Notes under the pieces: generated by a model
Seen by the model: only the letters and a program-made list of their open reading frames with translations
What the model was told of the DNA's origin: nothing
Database searches by the model: none
Part shown: in pieces, positions 18,072-26,505 of the stretch
Position numbering within the stretch: the first letter of the stretch is position 1
How the letters are laid out: each line of letters begins with the position of its first letter
Translations under genes and position numbers: made by a program
NCBI RefSeq assembly: GCF_003426735.1
Contig: NZ_QVON01000009.1
Location: 124,001-188,000 of the forward strand
DNA: 64,000 nt
Reading direction: 5' to 3'
DNA from: Arenibacter sp. P308M17
GTDB lineage: Bacteria > Bacteroidota > Bacteroidia > Flavobacteriales > Flavobacteriaceae

Positions 18072-18980
18072 CTAATTTACGAAACTAAACCTAAATTCGG
18101 TTTCATTGTAATAGGTTTCTCCGGGTTGCAAAATACTATTGGGAAAGTGTGGCTGGTTGGGAGCGTCCGGAAAATTCTGTGTTTCAAAACAGATGGCAGC
18201 AAACGCAGCAGGAGTATAGACCACCACGCCCGGTTGATTGGTCTTCACCTTCATGGACAAACCGGATCTTTCGGAAGCCAATTCGATGCCTTTTTCCAAG
18301 TTAGGATTTATGGCAAACGGAGTATCCAATCGTACTTGGCCAATTTTTTTCATCTCCAGGAAATCGTATTTGGAATTTAAAACGGAAACTATTTTTCCAG
18401 TAGGAAGTAGTTTGTCATCCGTTTCCAAGTACTCGGGGCAAGGCAACCGTAGGTTCCATTGGTCTATGGTATCTGCACCATCCAGGTTAAAATAGGAATG
18501 GTTGGTCAAGTTTACCGGCGTGGCCTTATCCGTAACGGCTTCATGAATTATGAACAAGGATGGGCCGACCAATTTATAGGTCACCGTAGATTTTAAGTTG
18601 CCAGGATAGCCTTCTTCCAAATCCTGGCTTAGGTAACTTAGTTTTACAAACGGATTTTCCCCGTCCTGTACTTGCTCTATGGTCCAATACCTCTTTCCAA
18701 AGCCCTTTTGTCCACCATGGAGATGCACCCCATCCCTGGAATAAATGGGATAGTGGACCTTGTTGATTTCAAAACCGTTATTGGATATTCTTCCGGCATA
18801 ACGGCCTATACAGGCACCAAGGGCCTTGTTGTCCGTTAAATATTTTTCAGGTTCCTCCAAGCCCACCACCACATTGATGTCCATGACATCCTTATTTTTT
18901 AATATCAATTTTTGTATGATGGCACCGTAGTCCAGTACGGTCATGGTGATGAAACTATTTTTAATTGTAACTTGATTCAA
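18072..18980 (-). CDS. Aldose 1-epimerase
   Basis: A 302-residue mutarotase that interconverts the alpha and beta anomers of aldoses such as glucose and galactose. Family residues are visible: GRYAGRISNNGF (59-70), VHLHGG (85-90), the catalytic His in NLTNHSYFNL (His161) and the catalytic base Glu in CFETQNFPDAPNQ (Glu266). There is no signal peptide, so it is cytosolic. It is shorter than E. coli GalM (about 346) but all active-site blocks are present. It starts a leftward group with the DUF2911 and meaB genes and is divergent from the sigma-factor gene. Confidence 0.93.
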   Translation of the reverse strand: MNQVTIKNSFITMTVLDYGAIIQKLILKNKDVMDINVVVGLEEPEKYLTDNKALGACIGRYAGRISNNGFEINKVHYPIYSRDGVHLHGGQKGFGKRYWTIEQVQDGENPFVKLSYLSQDLEEGYPGNLKSTVTYKLVGPSLFIIHEAVTDKATPVNLTNHSYFNLDGADTIDQWNLRLPCPEYLETDDKLLPTGKIVSVLNSKYDFLEMKKIGQVRLDTPFAINPNLEKGIELASERSGLSMKVKTNQPGVVVYTPAAFAAICFETQNFPDAPNQPHFPNSILQPGETYYNETEFRFSFVN

Positions 18981-19122
18981 GATAGCATTTTTTAAGATTT
19001 AAGATAAAAATACTATTTTTTGCAACATTACAATCATTCCGTCGTCCTTTAGGTAATTGGGATTTATCAGGAATGATTTAAATGTAACCAAACCTTCCCA
19101 ACAACAACAGAAACTGGCCAAA

Positions 19123-19665
19123 ATGTTTCAGACTGATACGGTAGAACAATGTAAACGTAATGATCGCAAAGCGCAATTGGAACTGTACAATCAATATTGT
19201 CAGGGCATGTACTGTGTGGCGATGCGATTTTTAAGAAATCCCGACGATGCGGAAGATGTGGTACAGGAATCATTTATCAAGGCCTTTCAAAAAATGGATC
19301 AGTACAAGGGAGAAGTAACCTTTGGGGCTTGGTTAAAAAGGATAGTGGTAAACAAGAGTATCGATTTTTTAAAATCGAAAAAAATCAATACCGTGGAATT
19401 GAATGAAGGGTATATGCATGTTGTGGAAGATGAAGATTGGTCGGTAGAGGACAAGGTCACCGTGGAAGAGGTAATCCATGCCATTACAGGGTTGCCGGAT
19501 AAGTATAGGTATGTGGTGCAATTGTTTCTGGTAGAAGGGTACGATCACAGCGAGATATCCGAAATATTGGATATTAGTTATTCTACTTGTAGGACAAGGT
19601 TATTAAGGGGTAAAGGACAATTAAAGGAACTATTAAAATCGAACAACTATGTCGCAAGATCTTAG
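19123..19665 (+). CDS. ECF-type RNA polymerase sigma factor
   Basis: A sigma-70 family regulator of about 180 residues from the ATG at 19123. An in-frame TTG at 19057 would add 22 residues that lack sigma character, so I prefer the ATG, though the longer form is possible. Region 2 is seen as LRNPDDAEDVVQESFIKAF through AWLKRIVVNKSIDFLK; region 4 as LPDKYRYVVQLFLVEGYDHS through STCRTRLLRGK. There is no region 3, as expected for ECF factors. The downstream gene overlaps it by 17 bases and encodes a membrane anti-sigma-like protein, so the pair forms a signal switch that probably drives its own operon. Confidence 0.92.
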   Translation: MFQTDTVEQCKRNDRKAQLELYNQYCQGMYCVAMRFLRNPDDAEDVVQESFIKAFQKMDQYKGEVTFGAWLKRIVVNKSIDFLKSKKINTVELNEGYMHVVEDEDWSVEDKVTVEEVIHAITGLPDKYRYVVQLFLVEGYDHSEISEILDISYSTCRTRLLRGKGQLKELLKSNNYVARS

Positions 19666-20245
19666 GGATATGTTCAGGAATTCCGATGCGGAAATAGAGC
19701 TATCAATGAAGGCTGGCCATGAACAGCGTTTTTTAAAAAGAATGGAAGGGGAACTACCGGTTTCCAAGGGTCTTTCTTTCCCTTGGTTCAAAATTGCCGC
19801 TGCTATCATAATTCTTATTGGCTTGGGGGCCTACATTTTTGTGCCATGGAATGGACAGGAAGCTGTGGAGGCTACCATAGTTGAAAAGGATAAACCCATG
19901 CCCGAGGAAAAAGGGATTTCCCTAGGGGATCTTTCCCCGGATTTAAAGAAGGTGGAGGATTATTATATGGTAAGCATAAATCTGGAATTATCACAATTGG
20001 AAATTTCCGATAGGAACAAAACCCTAATAGATAGTTATATGGAACGCTTGGAGGAATTGAATAAAGAGTATAAAAAGTTGAATGGGGAATTAAACGCAAT
20101 TGGCCCCAACGACCAGACCATAACCGCCTTGATAAAAAATCTACAACTAAGATTGCAGCTGTTGTACAAACTGAGGGATAAGTTAAAGGAATTGCAAACC
20201 CATGGTATGCAAGCGGATAAGGATACTTTGATTAGGAGTGTCTGA
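19649..20245 (+). CDS. Putative transmembrane anti-sigma factor
   Basis: A 198-residue single-pass membrane protein. Residues 1-44 are a cytosolic, helical, charged segment expected to hold the sigma factor, 47-65 is a hydrophobic helix (FKIAAAIIILIGLGAYIF), and the periplasmic part (about 100-198) is a long helical, probably coiled-coil region rich in Leu, Glu and Lys. The family assignment rests on context: it overlaps the sigma gene by 17 bases, has the right topology and precedes an exported protein gene. No zinc-binding HxxxCxxC motif is seen, so it is not a ZAS-type anti-sigma factor. Confidence 0.8.
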   Translation: MSQDLRDMFRNSDAEIELSMKAGHEQRFLKRMEGELPVSKGLSFPWFKIAAAIIILIGLGAYIFVPWNGQEAVEATIVEKDKPMPEEKGISLGDLSPDLKKVEDYYMVSINLELSQLEISDRNKTLIDSYMERLEELNKEYKKLNGELNAIGPNDQTITALIKNLQLRLQLLYKLRDKLKELQTHGMQADKDTLIRSV

Positions 20246-20280
20246 GAAGACGAAATATTAAACTAAAATACATTGTACAG

Positions 20281-21801
20281 ATGAAAACGATATTGAAAAA
20301 GACAGGACTTATTACGGGGATAATGGTATTGTTGTGTACCAGTGCTATTTGGGGGCAAAAAAAGACCAAAACCTTCCATGAGAATTTTAATGTATCCAGC
20401 GATGTGGTACTGGAAGTAAACACCAGTTACGCCGATATTGAATTTGAAACATGGAACAAGAATCAAGTGGATATTTCTGCAGTGGTGGAATTGGAGGATG
20501 TCTCCGAGGAGGAAGCGGACAGCTATTTTAAAAAGGAACCTATAAAAATAGTAGGAAATAGTAAGAATATAAGTATCAGTACAGCATCTGGGCACCGGGA
20601 GTTCCTAACTTACAATGCCGAAGATATTGATATCGATATTGATTTTTTGGATCAATTTAATGGGGCAGGGGGAGCCCAAACCATAGCACCATTGGTGGAG
20701 CTACCAGAACTTCCGGAAATGATGGAAATGCCCCCACTTCCCCCAATGAATATACAACCATTTGATTATGAGTCCTATAAAAAGGATGGGGAAGCCTATT
20801 TAAAGGAATGGAAGAAAGAATTTGATAAGGGTTTTGGTAAGGATTATGAAAGAAAAATGGAAGAATGGAGCAAGCGTATGGATTTAAAGCGGGCCGAGAT
20901 CGATAAAAGGAGAATGGAAATGGAGAGGAAGAGGGAACAGGCCCAACAAGACCGATTGCAGCGATTGCAAGAGATACAAACCCAAAGAATGGAAATCCAT
21001 GAAAAAGAGCAAGAACAAATGGCCAGATCCATAACTTCCGGGAAACAGTTGAAGGTAAGTAAGAACGATAGGAATGCCATAGCGATAAAGGTCGATTCCG
21101 CAAAGAGGACCAGTAATGAAATTATTGTGTTGGACCTGGCCCGGCAAAATGCTCCCAATGTGTTCTATTCCATAAAAAAGGGAGGGGACAAAAATGTAAA
21201 GGTCAAGAAAACGATAAAAATAAAATTGCCGAAGTCTACCAAAATTAAAATGAACGTAAGGCATGGGGAAGTTATCCTTGCCGAAAACACAAAGAATCTA
21301 AGTGCTACTTTATCCTATTCCAGTTTGTTGGCAACGACCATTGATGGCGATAAGACGTTTATAGATGCTTCCTATTCCCCTGTAAGTGTGCAAAAATGGA
21401 ATTATGGTCAATTAAAAGCGGATTATTCGGATAAGGTAGATATCAAGGAAGTTGAAAACCTGACGTTAAGCGCTACTTTTTCCGATATCAATATTGATAA
21501 CCTATTAAATAGGGCCTTTATAAAAAATAGCTTTGGTCCCTTGGCCATTAATGCCATTTCCAAGGATTTTACCAATTTGGATATCAACCTGCAAAACGCC
21601 GAATTCCGTTGTACCCTGCCCAAGACCGCATTTAACATTACAGTAAATGGCAGCAATTCCGAATTGGTCTACCCAAAGGAACTGTATATGGTAAAAACAA
21701 AAAATGGATATAATACCTTGAACAAGGGATATCATATAAACAAGGGTAGTGGCAAGTCCGTTATTATTAATTCCAAATTTACAGAAGTTGTTCTAAAGTA
21801 A
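20281..21801 (+). CDS. Exported DUF4097-like protein with charged coiled-coil insert
   Basis: A 506-residue exported protein with a signal peptide (cut about residue 25, SAIWGQ). Residues 28-125 and 256-506 are repetitive short beta strands like the DUF4097 adhesin-type solenoid (NTSYADIEFETWNKNQ, LSATFSDINIDNLL, GSNSELVYPKELY). Between them lie a proline-rich linker (about 138-160, ELPELPEMMEMPPLPPM) and a highly charged helix of about 85 residues (170-255) rich in Lys, Glu, Arg and Met, probably a coiled coil. It is the third gene of the sigma/anti-sigma unit and may be its main target or sensor partner. No enzyme motif is seen. Confidence 0.8.
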   Translation: MKTILKKTGLITGIMVLLCTSAIWGQKKTKTFHENFNVSSDVVLEVNTSYADIEFETWNKNQVDISAVVELEDVSEEEADSYFKKEPIKIVGNSKNISISTASGHREFLTYNAEDIDIDIDFLDQFNGAGGAQTIAPLVELPELPEMMEMPPLPPMNIQPFDYESYKKDGEAYLKEWKKEFDKGFGKDYERKMEEWSKRMDLKRAEIDKRRMEMERKREQAQQDRLQRLQEIQTQRMEIHEKEQEQMARSITSGKQLKVSKNDRNAIAIKVDSAKRTSNEIIVLDLARQNAPNVFYSIKKGGDKNVKVKKTIKIKLPKSTKIKMNVRHGEVILAENTKNLSATLSYSSLLATTIDGDKTFIDASYSPVSVQKWNYGQLKADYSDKVDIKEVENLTLSATFSDINIDNLLNRAFIKNSFGPLAINAISKDFTNLDINLQNAEFRCTLPKTAFNITVNGSNSELVYPKELYMVKTKNGYNTLNKGYHINKGSGKSVIINSKFTEVVLK

Positions 21802-21919
21802 TGGGAATTGTTATTTATAACTAAACTCCTTCTGTTGGTAGAAAGCTTTAAACGTGAATTCGACATAAAAGTAATTGCAAGACATTGATTTCGTGTAAAT
21901 TCAATAATTGCTACTGTCT

Positions 21920-21990
21920 CCTCGAGCGGAGTCGAGAGGTTATTTTGACAGTTATATCTTTAAATTGAGGTCTCGACTGCGCTCGACCGG
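21920..21990. repeat. CTCGAGCGGAGTCGAG-type inverted repeat
   Basis: CCTCGAGCGGAGTCGAGAGG (21920-21939) is mirrored 30 bases on by GGTCTCGACTGCGCTCGACC (about 21969-21988). Each arm is itself partly palindromic (CTCGA/TCGAG). From memory this sequence type is scattered through flavobacterial genomes as an intergenic repeat; a genome search would confirm it. Confidence 0.7.
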
Positions 21991-22126
21991 ACAAAATTAT
22001 CATATATAACTGCTTTTTGCCAACTGTGGACTTCCATAGTTTATGGAAATTTATCCGGATAACCATCGGGAGCGGGCCTGCCGGTAAAGGCAGGATTTTT
22101 TAGTACATGATAAAAAATAGTTTTTC

Positions 22127-22192
22127 GTCATCGCGAGGTACGAAGCGATCTGTCGCCCATTGGGCAGATTGCTTCACTTTGTTCGCAATGAC
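22127..22192. repeat. TCATCGCGAGG-type inverted repeat
   Basis: GTCATCGCGAGGTACGAAGC (22127-22146) pairs with GCTTCACTTTGTTCGCAATGAC (about 22171-22192) around a CGATCTGTCGCCCATTGGGCAGATT centre that forms its own hairpin (ATCTG...CAGAT). The pattern matches a widespread class of bacterial intergenic repeats whose ends read GTCATTGCGA and TCGCAATGAC. Confidence 0.75.
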
Positions 22193-22244
22193 ATATTTTT
22201 ATGCTCTGATCGATTTTTGACTTGTACTTAACCTTTAATAAATA

Positions 22245-22283
22245 ATACAGCGGGGGATTTATATAGAAAATCCCCCGCTGTAT
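22245..22283 (-). terminator. Strong hairpin terminator after the oxidoreductase gene
   Basis: A perfect 16-bp stem, ATACAGCGGGGGATTT (22245-22260) with AAATCCCCCGCTGTAT (22268-22283), surrounds a 7-base loop, 18 bases beyond the stop of the leftward oxidoreductase gene. A moderately T-rich tract follows on the minus strand. It is well placed to stop both convergent transcripts. Confidence 0.85.
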
Positions 22284-22301
22284 GTCATTTAATCCAACAA
22301 A

Positions 22302-23630
22302 TTATAATTTAGGCTCCCAGCCATTTTGGTATTCCCTTTTCCAATAGGACATGGCTTCATCGTCATTTTTAACCTTTCCTGTGGTTGTGTTGATGTGAAT
22401 GGTCCTACCAACATCCTGGGCAATATTCCCTAAATGACACAGCATGGTAGAAATACTGGCGTCGTTGATATCCGAATTCAGGGAAGTATCCTGACGGATG
22501 GCACTAAAGAAATTATGTATGTGATTTACATCCAAACCACCCATACCCATTGTATTGGTGGTAGCACTTTTTACCCCTTCCTCAACTTTCTTTATTAGAC
22601 TACCATCCAGATTATACAGGTTGTAATCGTTTCTGCTAAGGGTAATCATTCCTTTGCTACCATAAATGGTAACCCCTCTTCCGGGCTGCTCCGGTTTAAT
22701 TAAACCACGGCTATGTCCGGTCCAGGTAATAAATTTATCGTTATCAAATGTGTAGGTTACCTGTTGGTTGTCCACAAATTCCCAATCGTCCTTGAAGGTG
22801 TATTTCCCTCCAAAGGAGGTTACACTATTGGGCAGGTCCACGCTCAATGCCCAACGGCAAATATCAATTTCATGGGTACCATTGTTGTGTATTTCCCCTG
22901 TGCCCCAAGTACGGAACCAATGCCAGTTGTAAGGGTGCACATTGTCCCTGTAAGATTCCCTAGGTGCGGGACCCTGCCATAAATCCCAGTCCAATGTGTT
23001 TGGCACCTCTATTTTATTCCCAATTCCAATGGATCCCCTATTACTGGAATAATAGGCCTCGCCTTTATAGACGTCTCCAATGATTCCCTCCCGGATCTCT
23101 TTAACGGCCAATGCAGAACTTTGGGAAGAACGTTGCTGGTTTCCCATTTGCACTTTTTTGCCATATTTCTTCTGTGCGGCTACCAGAAGCTCGTTTTCGT
23201 GCGGATTGTGGCTACATGGTTTTTCTACATACACATGTTTTCCTGCCTGTAGGGCCATGATGGCCATGGGAGCATGCCAATGTTCCGGGGTGGCTATAAA
23301 TACGGCATCTACCTTCTTGTCTTCCAAAACTTTTCTAAAGTCTTTTTCCACTTTGGGGACATAACCGATATTCTCTTTGCACCAAACATTGTGTTCCTCC
23401 AGAATTTTATCGTCCACATCACAACTATAAAGGATTTTGGCATTGGGGTCCTGGTTTATGGCCACGAAGTGGGCCTTGGCCCTGCTTCTCACCCCTATTA
23501 CGGCTACATTAATTTTGTCATTGGCCCCTAAAATATTGCTGTAGCCCATACTTGGCATAACCAATCCTACCAAGCTGAGTGCCGCACTGCCTGCTGCTGT
23601 TTTTTTAATAAAATCTCTTCTAGTTTTCAT
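22302..23630 (-). CDS. Gfo/Idh/MocA family oxidoreductase, Tat-exported
   Basis: A 442-residue NAD(P)-dependent sugar oxidoreductase. The start carries a twin-arginine signal (RRDFIKKTAAGSAAL, Arg4-Arg5) that would export the folded, cofactor-loaded protein to the periplasm. The Rossmann segment is VAVIGVRSRAKAHF (43-55) and the catalytic-lysine motif is VEKPCSHN (Lys137). The C-terminal half has the usual GFO/IDH/MocA dimer domain with the conserved His region HNNGTHEIDICRW. The gene abuts the stop of the double-DUF1080 gene (TAA then ATG), and that pairing suggests handling of 3-keto-glycosides. The substrate is inferred, not shown. Confidence 0.92.
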   Translation of the reverse strand: MKTRRDFIKKTAAGSAALSLVGLVMPSMGYSNILGANDKINVAVIGVRSRAKAHFVAINQDPNAKILYSCDVDDKILEEHNVWCKENIGYVPKVEKDFRKVLEDKKVDAVFIATPEHWHAPMAIMALQAGKHVYVEKPCSHNPHENELLVAAQKKYGKKVQMGNQQRSSQSSALAVKEIREGIIGDVYKGEAYYSSNRGSIGIGNKIEVPNTLDWDLWQGPAPRESYRDNVHPYNWHWFRTWGTGEIHNNGTHEIDICRWALSVDLPNSVTSFGGKYTFKDDWEFVDNQQVTYTFDNDKFITWTGHSRGLIKPEQPGRGVTIYGSKGMITLSRNDYNLYNLDGSLIKKVEEGVKSATTNTMGMGGLDVNHIHNFFSAIRQDTSLNSDINDASISTMLCHLGNIAQDVGRTIHINTTTGKVKNDDEAMSYWKREYQNGWEPKL

Positions 23631-25022
23631 TTATTCGCTTTTGTTTATGCTTTTAATTTTGATGTTTTTAAAAGAAACCCTATCCCCATGATCTTGAAGA
23701 AGGATGTGTCCTTGGTCCCCTTCGCCAAAATTCGGCCATTTTACGTATTTACTTTCGGATACCAATTTTCGATAGGCCTCACTTTTTCTCTCATATTCCA
23801 AAACTTTGGTGCCGTTTAACCAATGTTCAACATGGTTGTTGATAGATATGATATGTGCAGTATTCCATTCCCCGATAGGGTTAATGGGTTTGTTGGGGTC
23901 TGCCTGAATAAGATCGTACAATGAAGCTACCGTTCTACTGCCCTCGTGATTGCCCAATTTGGCATCCGGGTGACGGGCATCGTCCAAAATTTGGTATTCC
24001 AGACCAATGGAAGACCCTGGCCCTTTATTAAGGTCGGTATTTACGTAATACTTTATTCCACTGTTGGCTCCTTCCGTAAGTTTAAAATCTACTTTTAATT
24101 CGAAATCCCCATATAGTGCGGTGGTAACAATATCTCCCCCTGCTGCGGATTCTTCACCACCGGATGGCAATACGGTAAGGACACCATCCGCAATTTCCCA
24201 TCCGGACTCGGGAAAATCATCCAATCGGGCCCCACGCCATCCAGTGGTGGTTTCACCGTCCCAGAGAAGTTTCCAGTTATCCTTTTCTTCGCCCACGGTA
24301 AGCTTGTTTTTGGTAATTATTGGGGTTAGGGGCGATTTTCTGGAATAGGTTTCCAGGTTGTCCGTAAGTATTTTAATGTTTTTCCAAACTATTTGGGTTC
24401 CTTCGTTTTTGTCCTTGCCTATACCGTGTACCTGTAGCGCAATAAAACCGCTAGCCGTTTTATCATCTATTAGATATGCTGCGGGGACCTCGTTTATCCA
24501 AGTTTTTATGGTATCCCCTATGGCTTCTATCCGGTAATGGTTCCAATCGTTCTGTTTAAAGGCCTGCTGCGCCTTTGGGTTGCCGTCCAAAGGATTTAAC
24601 CAACCCCTTCTGCCCTCGTCATATATACCGGCACTCCAAGCCCTATCCGAGGGGTCTATTTCGATCTGGTATCCGTGTACCTTGCCGTCCTTGTAGGTTG
24701 GAATGCTATTGCTTCTGATCTGGATCCCTGAATTCATGGATGGATCTACCTTATAATCCAATTCCAAAATGAAATCCCCATACATTTTGTTGGTAGCCAT
24801 AAAGGAGTTGGGAGTATTGTGAACAGTGGTTCCAACAATGGTGCCGTCCACAACATCGTATTTGGCCACCCCCCCTTTTTGGCTCCAACCGTTGAAGGAC
24901 TTACCATCGAACAAATCTGCCCAAGGTGTGGTGTCCTTTTCCGTTTCTGCACAACCTATCAATAAGAATGCCAATAGAAGTATGGAGAATAGGGTAGGTG
25001 GTATTTTTGACTTTAATTCCAT
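23631..25022 (-). CDS. Double DUF1080 (3-keto-disaccharide hydrolase-like) lipoprotein
   Basis: A 463-residue lipoprotein (lipobox LLIGC, Cys24) with two DUF1080 domains. The first (about 34-220) starts WADLFDGKSFNGW, with SGIQIRSN and HGYQIEIDPSDRAW inside. The second (about 248-460) starts WKLLWDGETTTGWRG, with NSGIKYYVN and LEYQILDD inside. DUF1080 proteins are concanavalin-like jelly rolls, and several are reported to hydrolyse 3-keto-O-glycosides made by Gfo/Idh/MocA oxidases. That fits the gene directly downstream. Two domains in one chain is less usual than one and may reflect binding of longer glycans. Confidence 0.88.
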   Translation of the reverse strand: MELKSKIPPTLFSILLLAFLLIGCAETEKDTTPWADLFDGKSFNGWSQKGGVAKYDVVDGTIVGTTVHNTPNSFMATNKMYGDFILELDYKVDPSMNSGIQIRSNSIPTYKDGKVHGYQIEIDPSDRAWSAGIYDEGRRGWLNPLDGNPKAQQAFKQNDWNHYRIEAIGDTIKTWINEVPAAYLIDDKTASGFIALQVHGIGKDKNEGTQIVWKNIKILTDNLETYSRKSPLTPIITKNKLTVGEEKDNWKLLWDGETTTGWRGARLDDFPESGWEIADGVLTVLPSGGEESAAGGDIVTTALYGDFELKVDFKLTEGANSGIKYYVNTDLNKGPGSSIGLEYQILDDARHPDAKLGNHEGSRTVASLYDLIQADPNKPINPIGEWNTAHIISINNHVEHWLNGTKVLEYERKSEAYRKLVSESKYVKWPNFGEGDQGHILLQDHGDRVSFKNIKIKSINKSE

Positions 25023-25129
25023 TTTTTAATCTTATTTTTTATATGTGGACTTGAAAGGTATAAAAAAGTGATTAAAAATTGTCCTATTGTACTAAAATTA
25101 GCCTTTTTGTTAAATTGATAATCTACCAT

Positions 25130-25161
25130 AAAAAAGGCCGACACACCTATTGTGGTCGGCC
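25130..25161 (-). terminator. Terminator after msrA
   Basis: GGCCGAC (25136-25142) pairs with GTCGGCC (25155-25161), and the run of A at 25130-25135 reads as a T-tract on the minus strand directly after the hairpin. It lies about 80 bases beyond the msrA stop, so it ends the leftward msrA transcript before the DUF1080 gene. Confidence 0.8.
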
Positions 25162-25239
25162 CAATTATTTATAAATAGTTCCTATGTTCCCCTAGATAAT
25201 GGCCTTCGAGAAAAGACCCAATACCTTGAAAGGTTAAAA

Positions 25240-25905
25240 TTAATGCACCCCTTCCTTTAACAATTCAGGAAATTTAGCTTTAAATCGTTTCAGTCGAGGT
25301 ATGGATACATTTCGGATATAGGAATTGTTGGGATTGTTTTTTTCATAATCCTGGTGGTAGTCCTCTGCGTCATAAAAAATGGCAAAGGGTTTTACTTCCG
25401 TGACTATAGGGGCGGAATAGACTTTTTCTTTCTGGAGTTGGGAAATGTAGTCGTTTATTATTTTCTTTTCGGAACCATTTGTGTAAAAGGCTATGGACCG
25501 GTACTGGGCACCCTTGTCCGGCCCCTGCCTGTTTAAGGTAGTGGGGTCATGGGAGCCAAAAAATACCTTTACCAAGGTTTCAAAAGAAACAACTTTTGGG
25601 TCATAATAGATTTCTACGGCCTCGGCGTGGGTGGTACGCCCATAACCCACGTCCTCATAGGTAGGGTTTTTTTCCTTACCGCCAGAATAACCGGAAATCA
25701 CTTCCTGAACTCCTTTTACACTTTCAAAAATGGCCTCCACACACCAAAAGCATCCACTGGCAAAATAGGCGGTTTCGTATTGTTGAAACCCATTTTCTGA
25801 AAGATCCGCTATTATTTCATGCTTTTGTTCCGATTTGGTTTTGGATTGACAGCTGATTGCGGTAAACCCCAAGATAGTGAAGAGGGTAATCTGTAATAGT
25901 TTCAT
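25240..25905 (-). CDS. msrA: Peptide-methionine (S)-S-oxide reductase, lipoprotein form
   Basis: A 221-residue repair enzyme that reduces the S-epimer of methionine sulfoxide in proteins. The catalytic motif is YFASGCFWCVEAIFE (Cys52 nucleophile, Cys55 beside it). The substrate region GYSGG (72-76), GRTTHAEAVEI and the C-terminal DYHQDY block are intact. A lipoprotein signal ends AISC (Cys19), so it protects exported proteins rather than cytosolic ones. No additional C-terminal resolving cysteines are present, so Cys55 is the only visible candidate. The leader upstream is homologous to that of the cytochrome c gene at 48053-48457. Confidence 0.95.
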   Translation of the reverse strand: MKLLQITLFTILGFTAISCQSKTKSEQKHEIIADLSENGFQQYETAYFASGCFWCVEAIFESVKGVQEVISGYSGGKEKNPTYEDVGYGRTTHAEAVEIYYDPKVVSFETLVKVFFGSHDPTTLNRQGPDKGAQYRSIAFYTNGSEKKIINDYISQLQKEKVYSAPIVTEVKPFAIFYDAEDYHQDYEKNNPNNSYIRNVSIPRLKRFKAKFPELLKEGVH

Positions 25906-26034
25906 CTGTTTATATTTATTGTTTTTTATCGGTCAGACCTGCCCGACTTCTTCGTTCAGGCGGGTGTAATATCCACGCAATCATTTTCGGTGGGTTTGAA
26001 AATTTTGCTAATGGATATTTCATAGATACATTTC
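25899..26034. repeat. Leader repeat, msrA copy
   Basis: From the msrA start codon outward, about 135 bases align with 48450-48566 in front of the cytochrome c gene. Shared blocks are AGTTTCATCTGTT, TTATTGTTTTT, ATCGGTCAGA, TGTAAT, GGTTTGA and ATTTCATAGAT, in the same order. A GC-rich palindrome (25938-25964) interrupts only this copy. The block probably includes the promoter and 5' leader. Confidence 0.75.
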
Positions 26035-26505
26035 TTAATATTAGTATGTTATTTCCTTTATCGTGCCGGCTTATGTTTTCAAAATGTTACAAATTCTATA
26101 ATCCTGTCCTTATAAAGATAGAACAGTTTTACCAAAAATTAGTATAAAAAGTACGCTATCCTTTTAGTGTCCGTAAACCAAGAATACTTACGGGAATTCG
26201 GCTTAAAAGTTTTAAAATTTCATTTTATATGCGGAATTGCCTGCCGAAATGCATCTAAAAATGCGCTGTGATAATTACTACAAATACGGAATGAATCCTG
26301 TATTTGCTCTCAAATTCCTGTAGGAATTACCGATTAAACACCAATAATATCGATTAGTGATTTTTAAACGGTTCTTCACTTGTCGAGCATTTTTCACACT
26401 TTATCGGAAGATTTGTCAGATACCGAAAAATAGGGGGTTTTGAACGATTTGTGACCCGTTAAGGGGTCCGTGTGGCGTTAAATTTACATAACAAAACAAC
26501 ATATC
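25906..26505. other. 600-base divergent spacer
   Basis: This is the region between the divergent msrA and small exported protein genes. It holds the shared msrA leader (to about 26034), a CCGTAA/TTACGG inverted repeat (26171-26193) and a small AATTCC/GGAATT hairpin (26313-26328). The remainder is AT-rich; I see no gene, tRNA or recognised regulatory RNA in it. Confidence 0.6.
25938..25964. repeat. GC-rich palindromic element in the msrA leader
   Basis: The 27-base element starts CCTGCCCGACTT and ends GTTCAGGCGGG; its ends pair as CCTGCC/GGCGGG. It resembles the GCCCGCC...TTCAGGCGGGC units at 32957-33021. It is absent from the homologous leader at 48450-48566, as if inserted there. Confidence 0.65.

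Larger units (their letters stand above)
21802..22301. other. 500-base convergent spacer with dispersed repeats
   Basis: No gene is visible between these convergent genes. The spacer holds two different dispersed inverted repeats (21920-21990 and 22127-22192), a GC-rich GCGGGCCTGCCGG segment near 22072-22095 and a strong terminator hairpin (22245-22283). Confidence 0.7.

Noticed and set aside
19057-19122. N-terminal extension of the sigma factor from a TTG codon
   Set aside because: The added 22 residues are Gln-rich and unlike the sigma fold; the ATG at 19123 gives the usual length.
20657-21264. Overlapping antisense open frames in the DUF4097-like gene
   Set aside because: They mirror the charged Lys/Glu helix region on the opposite strand and show no independent features.
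25906-26505. tRNA or structured RNA in the divergent spacer
   Set aside because: Only short hairpins are present; no cloverleaf, no T-loop consensus and no recognised riboswitch core.
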